Positions 55,424 through 63,242 of a DNA stretch of 64,000 nucleotides are shown here, one piece after another; the first letter of the stretch is position 1, and the number at the start of each line of letters is the position of its first letter. The stretch is from Bacteroidota bacterium (lineage in GTDB: Bacteria > Bacteroidota > Bacteroidia > Chitinophagales > Chitinophagaceae). A program made the position numbers and the translations under genes. The stretch covers positions 1-64,000 of the forward strand of contig JABDGS010000003.1 of assembly GCA_013285915.1 (NCBI GenBank), read 5' to 3'. The notes beneath the pieces are model-generated. The model made no database searches. It saw nothing but the letters and a program-made list of their open reading frames with translations, and was not told where the DNA came from.

Positions 55424-55841
55424 AAATTTAATTTTGAGGTTTATGGTCTATTCTGAGAATAATAAGGTTTGTCAAATTTATCAAATATATCATTTAATGG
55501 CGTGGTATGCGTTTGGCTCACTTTTTAAACTATTTGTCAGCAAAAGCTTCAAGGTCTTTTTGCACGCTCTTTGAGTAGACATAAGTTTATTGTTTGCTGC
55601 AGGTGAAAGCTCTGCAACGACGGAATGATGGAACGCAGATTTGCAGGGTTGGATGGATAGGCACAGATATTGTTTTATGTTGGTTATTAGTGAACGCAGC
55701 CCTTGAAAGTTTTTTGAGAAGCTTTCGAGGTTGTTATTTCTGCAGTGTCTGATGTTTTTACCACATATTTACCGCTCATCACATTCAGCGTTTCGCCTGC
55801 AACGCGCGCTGCAATGGTTAAGTCATAGTAAAAAAAAGACG

Positions 55842-56270
55842 ATGAAAAAGATCTTTGCAGTTTTTGCGGTTTGCGCAGGCTTTTGTTCTTGTATAAAACA
55901 ACAGACAAGTCCAGACGTAACAGGCATAAGCAACCTTTATACAAGCTGGCATGTGGTAACTATTGAAAGCAAACATTACAATTTTTCGGGCCCCCTATCC
56001 AGCGACAATATACAAAACGGCGGTGCGGCAGATAGTATTAAGTTCTCCGAAGGAGATATATTATACATGATAAAAGGACGGGAACATGAAGATACATACG
56101 TTGCAGCTGAATATAACCTGTTAAAAGATACTGTGCCCATTATATTAGGGATATGGCCGTCAGAAAAAGTGTATTTGAAAATAGTGGGTATAGACGACTT
56201 TTTTTTAACTGAAACGATCAATGAAGTCGACACAGAGGATCAGGTAATTTACCATCTTAAAAAATATTAA
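55842..56270 (+). CDS. Hypothetical lipoprotein (142 aa)
   Basis: The ATG at 55842 starts a good lipoprotein signal, MKKIFAVFAVCAGFCSCIKQ, with Cys near residue 17; the ORF-track start adds 37 residues of unlikely sequence. The mature part has SNLYTSWHVVTIESKHYNFSGP and ends in VYLKIVGIDDFFLTETINEVDTEDQVIYHL. It looks beta-rich and of unknown family. Between 55424 and 55841 I see no other clear gene; an ORF on the minus strand there is doubtful. Confidence 0.6.
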   Translation: MKKIFAVFAVCAGFCSCIKQQTSPDVTGISNLYTSWHVVTIESKHYNFSGPLSSDNIQNGGAADSIKFSEGDILYMIKGREHEDTYVAAEYNLLKDTVPIILGIWPSEKVYLKIVGIDDFFLTETINEVDTEDQVIYHLKKY

Positions 56271-56271
56271 C

Positions 56272-56291
56272 TACTGCTTATCAAAGCAGTA
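56272..56291 (+). terminator. TACTGCTTatcaAAGCAGTA hairpin after the lipoprotein gene
   Basis: A perfect 8-bp stem with a 4-base loop stands right after the stop codon. There is no T-run, so termination strength is uncertain. Confidence 0.4.
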
Positions 56292-56312
56292 AGGGCGTTA
56301 CACTTTTACTCA

Positions 56313-56325
56313 CCCTTTTAGGGGG
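56313..56325. repeat. CCCTTTTAGGGGG repeat copy
   Basis: A variant of the CCCC-TAAA-GGGG repeat, between the lipoprotein hairpin and the convergent amidohydrolase gene. Confidence 0.5.
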
Positions 56326-56341
56326 ATAGGTATTCAAGTTT

Positions 56342-58063
56342 TCAGGGATGCAGATACACCAGCTTTCCTTCAAACATCGTCCATAACACCTGTGTATTTT
56401 TCATGCTTTCAGGGCTAACTGTTAATACATCCCGGTCAAGCAATATCATATCTGCATATTTACCGGGCACGATAGAACCAATCATTTTTTCACGCATCAG
56501 CGCTTTGGCAGCATTAATAGTATAGGCGTACAGCATGGCTATGCGTGGCATGCATTGCGTGCTGTCTAAAACGCCCAATCTGCCGCGGCGGGTTTCTGCT
56601 TCGTATATCGCTTCAAAAGGGTTGGCGGTACTAACATTCCAGTCGCTTGCCCCGCAAATAATAGTACCTGCCTGCAGCAGGCTGCGTGCGGGATATTGGT
56701 ACTTGTACAGCTCTGCATCAACATAAGGTTTTACAATATCAATGGTAGTGGGGTCGCCCAAAGCCCATAACAATTGCAGTGATGCAAGCACTCGTAATTT
56801 GCTGAAGCGCGTGATATCTTCAAATTTCATTACCTGTACATGGGTAATAGTATGTGGCAGGTTGCTGTAGCCGTTGGTTTTGCGCACCGCATCAAAACCG
56901 TTGAGTGTTTCAGTAACAGCACGATCGCCAATTGCATGTACATGTACCAGCAGGTTTTGCTTGTCAGCAGCAATAGCAAAGCGTGCAAAATTTGCAGGCT
57001 TATACATTAAAGCGCCATAGCTGCCGCTATTTATATATGGTTTTGAGAGTGCTGCTGTTTGTGTGGGATATTCAATAACGCCGTCAGCAAATATTTTAAA
57101 GCCAATTATTTCTATATTATGATAGCTATTATAAGTTGCCTGCAGTTTTTTAAGCTTGTTTATTTGCGGCTGCGGTAATACATCAGCATCCGCAACAACA
57201 ACAGCAGACACATGGGCTGTTAGCTTATTATGCTGCGCCAGGTATTTATAGCCATTAAGATAATAATAAATACTGTCTTTTATATTGCCTGCAGCAGGGT
57301 CTAACCACGCAGTAATACCGAGTGCATTATTATATGTCAGTGCTTTTGCCGCCGCAATATTATCATCGGCGTGGGTTTTGGGCAATACTGCTTTTACTTT
57401 TGCAAAACCGCTGTCGGCAAAAAAACCATTAGGCTCCTCATTGGCATCAACATTAAAATATTTTTTTGTGCTGGCTGGTAAGCTTTGAATAAAAGCTCTG
57501 TTAATACCTGCCATCTTCATTAATGAGGCGTTAGCCCAGCCTGTATGTCCATCACTGCCGCGCAACAGCACTGGTTGATTTGTGTAACTGCCATTGCTGA
57601 ATACTTTATGCAACTCATCAATATTGCGCCATGTTTCAATATTTATTCCATCAATCACCAAAAAATTGCCTATCATGCCAAAGCCGTTTTGCTTTACTTC
57701 ATCGGCATAAGCGGCCAAGTTGGGTATAGTCAAAACACTGTCGTCAACATTGGCACGCATTAGTCCCTCACCACCTTCAACTGCATGGTTATGGCTGTCA
57801 ATAAAGCCGGGTAAAATGCAGGCACCGTGCATATCAATTAACGCAACAGTGGCGGGCAGCGATTTTTTTACCTTATCAAGATTGCCAACAGCTACTATTT
57901 TATTGCCTTTAATGGCAACAGCTTCGGCATAAGGGTGCAGAAAATCAGCGGTAAATATTTTTGCGTTGAATAGAATTTTTTGAGATGAATCAAATCCGCC
58001 ATGCTGGCAAAAAATTTTGACTGGCAATATTGTAGAAAGCAGAAAGGTAAATAGTATTCTCAT
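56342..58063 (-). CDS. Secreted amidohydrolase, YtcJ-like family
   Basis: The signal peptide ends in IFCQ and the mature protein reads as a YtcJ-type amidohydrolase: GACILPGFIDSHNHAVEGG with the metal His pair, LLVHVHAIGDRAV, the later His in PHTITHVQVM, the ASDWN acid near residue 465 and the family's end PGKYADMILLDRDVLTV. These enzymes hydrolyse amide or related bonds with a metal centre; substrates are poorly known. The 573-residue length is normal. It stands alone. Confidence 0.88.
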   Translation of the reverse strand: MRILFTFLLSTILPVKIFCQHGGFDSSQKILFNAKIFTADFLHPYAEAVAIKGNKIVAVGNLDKVKKSLPATVALIDMHGACILPGFIDSHNHAVEGGEGLMRANVDDSVLTIPNLAAYADEVKQNGFGMIGNFLVIDGINIETWRNIDELHKVFSNGSYTNQPVLLRGSDGHTGWANASLMKMAGINRAFIQSLPASTKKYFNVDANEEPNGFFADSGFAKVKAVLPKTHADDNIAAAKALTYNNALGITAWLDPAAGNIKDSIYYYLNGYKYLAQHNKLTAHVSAVVVADADVLPQPQINKLKKLQATYNSYHNIEIIGFKIFADGVIEYPTQTAALSKPYINSGSYGALMYKPANFARFAIAADKQNLLVHVHAIGDRAVTETLNGFDAVRKTNGYSNLPHTITHVQVMKFEDITRFSKLRVLASLQLLWALGDPTTIDIVKPYVDAELYKYQYPARSLLQAGTIICGASDWNVSTANPFEAIYEAETRRGRLGVLDSTQCMPRIAMLYAYTINAAKALMREKMIGSIVPGKYADMILLDRDVLTVSPESMKNTQVLWTMFEGKLVYLHP

Positions 58064-58077
58064 GCAGTTGATTAAAT

Positions 58078-58140
58078 CTACGAATTACGAATCAATACGA
58101 ATATACGAATTGTGAGCAGCGTATATAATTACGAATTATG
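58078..58140. repeat. ACGAATTA/TACGAAT low-complexity repeat
   Basis: CTACGAATTACGAATCAATACGAATATACGAATTGTG and TAATTACGAATTATG lie between the amidohydrolase and the next gene. The core TACGAAT recurs five times in about 60 bases. It resembles the other intergenic repeats of the window and is partly palindromic. Confidence 0.65.
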
Positions 58141-58141
58141 A

Positions 58142-58657
58142 TCATTGCGCGCTGGTACCAGGGTGCATTATTTTGTAACGCCGGTAAAGCCAAAGTGCCA
58201 AAACAAATGCGCCCGCGCTCATCAAGCAAAGAATTGTGCCTCCAAGTAAATCATCACTTGCAGATTGCCTGAAAAGTTGCTTTCCATTAGCATCTTTTAT
58301 AGCAATAACGACAGGAACATTGCCATTTATATTTAAATACGAAGTATCTAAATAAAAAGCGTACACTTTACCTGTGTCAATCCGCAGGAAAACTGAATCT
58401 TCAACCGCAGATGCATAACTATGTTTGTGAAGGCTTACAACTATTTTATTTTCCCACCCGGCCACTGTAAATACAGCGTCAAAAAAATGACCACCCTTGG
58501 TTGATATGTACTCAGAAAGGCTTTTTTTAATAACTCTACCATAGCTAGCCTTCAACAACCCGGGTGTTTTTGTTGCCAAGTGGAAAAAAGACAGACCAAC
58601 AAAAAATACACAAGCATATAATGCTAAGGCAACTATTAAAAATATTTTTCTACCCAT
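58142..58657 (-). CDS. Hypothetical membrane protein with an extracytoplasmic domain (171 aa)
   Basis: A hydrophobic segment at residues about 5-28 (FLIVALALYACVFFVGLSFFHL) and a second at about 138-158 (GTILCLMSAGAFVLALWLY) flank a beta-rich domain of about 105 residues (KIVVSLHKHSYASAVEDSVFLRIDTGKVYAFYLD). No family is recognised. It lies downstream of a terminator and upstream of the amidohydrolase, on the same strand but separated by repeats. Confidence 0.6.
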   Translation of the reverse strand: MGRKIFLIVALALYACVFFVGLSFFHLATKTPGLLKASYGRVIKKSLSEYISTKGGHFFDAVFTVAGWENKIVVSLHKHSYASAVEDSVFLRIDTGKVYAFYLDTSYLNINGNVPVVIAIKDANGKQLFRQSASDDLLGGTILCLMSAGAFVLALWLYRRYKIMHPGTSAQ

Positions 58658-58737
58658 CTTCTTTATTTAACCCAGGCAAACCAGGTATACTTTAAGTTTT
58701 TGCCGGTTAACAAATGTAAAGACAGACTGCGCAACAA

Positions 58738-58766
58738 AAAACCCCAGCAATAATACCGGGGTTTTG
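58738..58766 (-). terminator. Terminator after the WG-repeat gene
   Basis: AAAACCCC and GGGGTTTT form an 8-bp stem around a 12-base loop. Read on the minus strand it runs into TTTTTTGTTG. Confidence 0.7.
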
Positions 58767-58858
58767 TTTTTTATGTCTACTTGGGTTACAGGCTGTAAAT
58801 AATTTAAAAGTCGACTAAATCATTATTTGTTTTTGCCAGATGGGAGATCAATAAATAC

Positions 58859-59980
58859 CTACAACACTTTATTTCCCTTGGTGTCAATATAAAAGCTGTT
58901 GCTGCCAACGGTAACTTTCGCAAAACCGTGGCTAAATTGCCGTGCTTTATCAAACTGCGGCAGTATAACCCATTTGCCGGTTTTATCAATAAAGCCAACT
59001 TTTCCTTTTTGCATGGCTATTGCATAACCTTCGTTAAACGATTGCATCATATCTTCAAACTGCAGCGCAATTACCTCCTTCCCGGTTTTATCAACGTAAC
59101 CAACTTTTTGGTGCACGTCAGTTGCACCTGCTATTTCTTTATTAGGCGATGTGCCGGTTTCCACGCCTACACAGGCAAAGCCTTCGTACCATTGCTCAAT
59201 ATTGTCGTATTTTCCATACGGCACTATAATATCACCATTGCCATCCATAATAGCATTTTGCGTTCCCTTACCGGCAACAGTTTTATTTACTACGTAGGCG
59301 CCATCGTGCGGGTAGAATACACCGTCGGCATCAAGCTTTTTTATTACAGCACCCTTATCATCCAGCAAATACCAGCCGCTATCATTGCTTAATGCATATC
59401 TTTTATTTACATCGTCGTAATATAACTCCTTAAACTCTTTAACCGGCAGCACAACATCCCCTTTCAGGTTAACCACTTTTTTACCGCCGTCTTTCGGGTG
59501 TACAATGTATATATCACCTGTAATGTTTTGCGGGCCTTCTTCATTTACGCAGGGTATAACTTCTTTTCCGGTTTTATCAATAAGGCCGTAATCGCCATCT
59601 TTATTTGCAACTGTAGCGTAACCGCCAAAAAATGAAAACGCGTTGGTATACCCCGACAGGTCAAGCACTTTTTTGCCGGTTTTATCAATATAGTAAAAGG
59701 GACCTTTCTCCCCTGCTTGCACCAACCCCAACCCTTCCCTGAAAGTTTGCACATTGTACTGGTAGGGTATCAGTTCTTTACCGTTTGAATCAACATAAGT
59801 AGATGAATCACCCAATGAGGCGCGCGCAAACCCTTCAGAAAAACTATCCACATTATTATACATCGCTTCCAGGTTTATACGGGCTTTTTCAAAGGCAATA
59901 TCCGCAGGTTCGGTGGGTTGTGTGCCCTTACAGGCAATAAAACCTGCAATTACAAGCACAGCTATAACTAATTTTGACAT
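58859..59980 (-). CDS. WG-repeat lipoprotein
   Basis: From the ATG at 59980 the protein starts SKLVIAVLVIAGFIACKG, a lipoprotein signal with IAC at residue 17; the ORF-track start adds 18 residues. The mature part is built of around eight to ten WG-type beta-repeats, each like IDKTGKEVIPCV, VDKTGKEVIALQFE and IDKTGKWVILPQFD, with a Phe/Tyr-Glu-Gly-Phe/Tyr-Ala phrase between (FNEGYAIAMQ). WG-repeat proteins are surface or periplasmic binders of unknown ligand. It is divergent from the ECF sigma gene. Confidence 0.88.
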   Translation of the reverse strand: MSKLVIAVLVIAGFIACKGTQPTEPADIAFEKARINLEAMYNNVDSFSEGFARASLGDSSTYVDSNGKELIPYQYNVQTFREGLGLVQAGEKGPFYYIDKTGKKVLDLSGYTNAFSFFGGYATVANKDGDYGLIDKTGKEVIPCVNEEGPQNITGDIYIVHPKDGGKKVVNLKGDVVLPVKEFKELYYDDVNKRYALSNDSGWYLLDDKGAVIKKLDADGVFYPHDGAYVVNKTVAGKGTQNAIMDGNGDIIVPYGKYDNIEQWYEGFACVGVETGTSPNKEIAGATDVHQKVGYVDKTGKEVIALQFEDMMQSFNEGYAIAMQKGKVGFIDKTGKWVILPQFDKARQFSHGFAKVTVGSNSFYIDTKGNKVL

Positions 59981-60023
59981 AGCGGGTTTTTTATAAAAGT
60001 ACACGCGCAGCCAGGTGCTATTT

Positions 60024-60041
60024 ATACCCACCAATGGGTAT
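60024..60041. repeat. ATACCCAccaaTGGGTAT palindrome
   Basis: A 7-bp palindrome with a 4-base spacer in the divergent space between the WG-repeat gene and the sigma factor gene. It could be an operator, but this is not tested. Confidence 0.4.
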
Positions 60042-60050
60042 TATAGGCCA

Positions 60051-60076
60051 AAAAACCCGCGAAAACGCGGTTTTTT
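60051..60076. repeat. AAAAACCCGCGaaaaCGCGGTTTTTT hairpin
   Basis: CCGCG and CGCGG pair around AAAA, flanked by A-run and T-run. It is shaped like a terminator but lies between divergent promoters. It may block read-through from the sigma-side to the WG side or be part of the leader. Confidence 0.5.
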
Positions 60077-60092
60077 AAAAAAAATTGCGTTG

Positions 60093-60121
60093 TTTGTAAC
60101 TTTTTAAGCGGTGCTGCGTAC
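60093..60121 (+). promoter_or_regulatory. Candidate ECF-type promoter of the sigma factor operon
   Basis: TTTGTAAC, a 15-base spacer and GCGTAC lie about 45 bases upstream of the sigma start. The GTAAC and CGT(A/C) elements resemble ECF -35 and -10 boxes, which would fit autoregulation. This is a motif match, not a proven start site. Confidence 0.4.
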
Positions 60122-60164
60122 AACATAACAATAACGAAGGTGAGAAAATTGATACACGCTGTTT

Positions 60165-60650
60165 ATGACCGAACGAGAATATAACGAATGTGTGAATTTA
60201 TATGCTGACAATGTATTTCGCTTTATAGTGAAAAACCTTCGCCATGAAGAGGATGCGCGGGATATTGTGCAAACAGCTTTTGAAAAATTGTGGCGTAACC
60301 GGGATATTGTGGAGACGGAGAAGAGCAAGAGTTACCTTTTTACAGTGGCCTACAACCAAATGATAGACCATATACGCAAGGTGAAAAGGATACAATTGAA
60401 GGATGATTTTTCAGCGGATGCAAGGGTGCAAACCTACCAGGTAAACAATTTGAAAAAGAACCTGCAGGAAGCACTTAACCAGCTGAGCGATACCCAAAAA
60501 AGCCTGGTTTTATTAAAAGACTATGAAGGATACAGCTATGAAGAAATAGGACAAATAATGGGATTGAACGAGAGCCAGGTTAAAGTATATTTACACCGTG
60601 CACGATTAACATTGAGAAACTATTTAGTGAGCCCTGAAAATGTGATGTAA
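60165..60650 (+). CDS. ECF RNA polymerase sigma factor
   Basis: The 161-residue protein holds sigma region 2 (NVFRFIVKNLRHEEDARDIVQTAFEKLWRNRD) and region 4 (LNQLSDTQKSLVLLKDYEGYSYEEIGQIMGLNESQVKVYLHRARLTLRNYL), with no region 1.1 or 3. It is a type used in Bacteroidota to read envelope or nutrient signals. The next gene, two bases on, is its anti-sigma factor, and the third is an outer-membrane protein, so the three form one stress or signalling operon. The likely ECF promoter ahead of it suggests that it controls itself. Confidence 0.94.
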   Translation: MTEREYNECVNLYADNVFRFIVKNLRHEEDARDIVQTAFEKLWRNRDIVETEKSKSYLFTVAYNQMIDHIRKVKRIQLKDDFSADARVQTYQVNNLKKNLQEALNQLSDTQKSLVLLKDYEGYSYEEIGQIMGLNESQVKVYLHRARLTLRNYLVSPENVM

Positions 60651-60652
60651 CT

Positions 60653-61747
60653 ATGAGTATGATAAACAAGCATAACTACGAGGAATGGTTTTTACTGTAC
60701 GCGGATGATGAATTAAACCATCAGCAGCGGGCAGCAGTAGAACTGTTTGTGCAGCAAAACCCAGGTATGGGTGCTGAGCTGGAAACATTTATGCAGATGA
60801 AGCTGCAGCCCGAAGAAGGTATTGTTTTTCCCGGCAAACAATCCTTGTACAAAACATCTGATGTTGACATAAACATCAACAATTACGGAGCGTTCTTTTT
60901 ATTTTATATTGACAGGGAGTTAGACGAAACGGCGAGGGAGAAGGTTGAAAAATTTGTATTACAGCATCCGCAACTGCAGGATGAATTTACACTGCTTAAG
61001 CAAACAGTATTGCAACCGGAAGCAATAGTGTTTGGCGACAAAAGCAGCTTGTACAGAAAGGAAGAAGGCAGGCGTATTTACCCATTGTATTTGCGCTTTG
61101 CAGCAGCGGCAGCGTTAATTGGCATAGCTGTTTTGGGTTGGTGGTTATACCCTGCAGGCACTACTCATCCGGGAGTACACCCTGTAGCAGACCACAGCAT
61201 CAAAACAAAACCTGTTACTACGCAAACGCTACCGCAGGCAACTGATAAAATACAGCCTGTTGCACCAGTGCAACATGATATTCAGCAAAGCACAGCGGTT
61301 GTTAATAAAAAACAACCCAAGCAAAATAAAGCTGTAACGCCAGTACCAGTGGTAAATGAAGCACCTGCGCAACATACGGTTAATAACAGTGATTTGGCTG
61401 ATAATGATAATACAAAAGGCAATAAAGACGAACACATTGCCCCTTTACAGCCGCTACCAGTTATTAAAGAAACAGACCCAACATTGGCAAATGCAGGCAA
61501 TGCGCTTGTAAATGAAATTAAGCCGCCCACTGTAATAGATACTGATGGAGACAGGGATAGGGATAAGACTAACACAGTTTATACGCAGGTGGCTTATAAC
61601 GTGCCTTACAAAGTATTAGATACCAACGATGATGAAGACCGCTCAGTTTACGTAGGGTCTCTCGAACTGAATAAAGATAAAATAAGAGGATTTCTTAAAC
61701 GCGCAGGGCGCTTATTTGGCAGCAAAGCAAAAAAAGATACAGACTAA
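60653..61747 (+). CDS. Putative anti-sigma factor, single-pass membrane protein
   Basis: The 364-residue protein has a cytoplasmic N-terminal part of about 140 residues made of two similar helical blocks (NHQQRAAVELFVQQNPGMGAELETF and ETAREKVEKFVLQHPQLQDEFTLL), which would hold the sigma factor. A transmembrane helix follows near residues 150-170 (LRFAAAAALIGIAVLGWWLYP), then a long Pro/Gln/Asn-rich region outside (residues about 170-300) and a short ordered tail. The family is not a standard zinc anti-sigma. The role rests on position two bases after the sigma gene. Confidence 0.75.
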   Translation: MSMINKHNYEEWFLLYADDELNHQQRAAVELFVQQNPGMGAELETFMQMKLQPEEGIVFPGKQSLYKTSDVDININNYGAFFLFYIDRELDETAREKVEKFVLQHPQLQDEFTLLKQTVLQPEAIVFGDKSSLYRKEEGRRIYPLYLRFAAAAALIGIAVLGWWLYPAGTTHPGVHPVADHSIKTKPVTTQTLPQATDKIQPVAPVQHDIQQSTAVVNKKQPKQNKAVTPVPVVNEAPAQHTVNNSDLADNDNTKGNKDEHIAPLQPLPVIKETDPTLANAGNALVNEIKPPTVIDTDGDRDRDKTNTVYTQVAYNVPYKVLDTNDDEDRSVYVGSLELNKDKIRGFLKRAGRLFGSKAKKDTD

Positions 61748-61813
61748 CGCATGCCATTACCTAACCCATAGCAAAACGCCCGTGAAACATTTAGAATTTT
61801 TAACACAACTATT

Positions 61814-62692
61814 ATGAAAAGATTTTTTTCAGGTATGGTGGCAGTGATGCTGGCCCTGCAGGGATTTGCCCAAACCGACACGACAAAGAAAGACCAGGTA
61901 GATACCATACACGTTGGCAATTTTATCATTATTCAAAAAAATAAAGACCGTAACTACGGCAGCGACTCTGGTTATAATACATGGGGCGATCACAATTATA
62001 ACTTTAACCTCAACCTGTTTGGAAGCAACCACGTACGCAACAGCCACTCAAACCTAACTACCAACTGGTTTATATTTGATGTTGGCCTAACCAACTGGAA
62101 CGATCAAACTGCTTATGGCTCAGCAGAAGCAAATGCTTTTTTACATGCTAACGGTGGTGCACCGTTCACCAAGGAAGATCTGAAGCTGCAAACAGTAAAG
62201 TCTACCAATATTAATGTTTGGTTTTTTATGCAAAAACTCAACATAACCAAACACGTGCTTAACCTTAAATACGGCCTTGGTTTAGAGATGTTTAACTTCA
62301 GGTATTCAAACAACATCAGCTATAACAAATCACCGGTGTATATATACAGGGATGCTGTTGATTTTACAAAAGATAAGCTGTATACAAGTTATATTTCTGT
62401 ACCAATGATGCTTAATATTAATACTACGCCTGAAAAGAAAAGGGGCTTTAGTTTTAGCGGTGGTATAAGCGCGGGCTACAGGGTAGGCACGCATATAAAA
62501 CAAAAAAGCAGTGCAGACGGCAAGCATAAAATAGGCGGTGATTTTGACCTTGACCCATGGCGCGTGGCATACATTGCAGAACTTGGCCTGGGGCCGATAA
62601 GATTATATGGCAGCTACAGCCTGAACCCGCTTCAGCAGGATGCTGTAAAGCAATATCCTTATACCATTGGGTTTAGGTTAAGTAACTGGTGA
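61814..62692 (+). CDS. Outer-membrane beta-barrel protein
   Basis: The signal peptide (residues 1-19, LQGFAQ) is followed by about 270 residues of alternating strands with aromatic girdles: VGLTNWNDQTAYGSAEANAFL, YGLGLEMFNFRYSN and the closing LGPIRLYGSYSLNPLQQDAVKQYPYTIGFRLSNW, whose C-terminal Trp is typical of barrels. It resembles PorT-like outer-membrane proteins. Its position at the end of the sigma operon suggests it is the effector or the regulated target. Confidence 0.82.
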   Translation: MKRFFSGMVAVMLALQGFAQTDTTKKDQVDTIHVGNFIIIQKNKDRNYGSDSGYNTWGDHNYNFNLNLFGSNHVRNSHSNLTTNWFIFDVGLTNWNDQTAYGSAEANAFLHANGGAPFTKEDLKLQTVKSTNINVWFFMQKLNITKHVLNLKYGLGLEMFNFRYSNNISYNKSPVYIYRDAVDFTKDKLYTSYISVPMMLNINTTPEKKRGFSFSGGISAGYRVGTHIKQKSSADGKHKIGGDFDLDPWRVAYIAELGLGPIRLYGSYSLNPLQQDAVKQYPYTIGFRLSNW

Positions 62693-62863
62693 GAAGTGAA
62701 AAGGCAAAAGTGAAGTTTCGTTAATCGTCAATCGTGAAACGTGAATGCGATGCGTGCAGCTTAAAGCGTAAAGCCTACAACTTTCTTATACATATTTTCT
62801 CGTTTGTGCATTTTCAGATGTACACAGGGTGCTGGTTTTCCGGCGCCCTTCTTTTTGCCAACC

Positions 62864-62875
62864 CCCCTAAAGGGG
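62864..62875. repeat. CCCCTAAAGGGG repeat copy
   Basis: A perfect copy of the CCCC-TAAA-GGGG repeat in the 550-base space after the outer-membrane gene. Confidence 0.65.
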
Positions 62876-62929
62876 ACTTATGAGCTGCGAGTTAGTTAAG
62901 TTCTAATAAGAATGTAAACACTCTATAAA

Positions 62930-63185
62930 CAATAATCAACACTCAATGCTCAAGTAAAGTAATCAACTATATGTTTTGTTGAAATTCAATATCTAGTGTC
63001 TGCTCCCCTGGAGCAATTAAAGAACTATAATTTTATTCGCTACAAAGCTTTTACCCCTCCGGAGTAAGGCAAGACAGCTTTTGTGAAATGAATAAAAATA
63101 TGCTCTGCCAATACCCCTCCGCTAACTATATAAAATAAATTACCGCTCACTCTCTTTCCACTGGAATATTGAGTGTTGATTATTG
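62930..63185. repeat. About 256-bp unit with 18-bp inverted ends
   Basis: CAATAATCAACACTCAAT (62930-62947) and ATTGAGTGTTGATTATTG (63168-63185) are exact reverse complements. The inner 220 bases hold no gene. Size and form are like the unit at 40386-40655, though the ends differ. The rest of 62693-63242 shows a GTGAA-type repeat near 62700 and no gene. Confidence 0.6.
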
Positions 63186-63242
63186 CTTATTGAGTGTTTC
63201 ACTGAATGGGAGTAACGCAAAGGCATACGGGAGGGCGTAATT

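Noticed and set aside
55687-55944. An 85-codon minus-strand ORF whose tail (GETLNVMSGKYVVKTSDTAEI) looks protein-like
   Set aside because: The first half overlaps the lipoprotein gene in antisense. The tail may be a remnant of an older gene, but I cannot support a feature.
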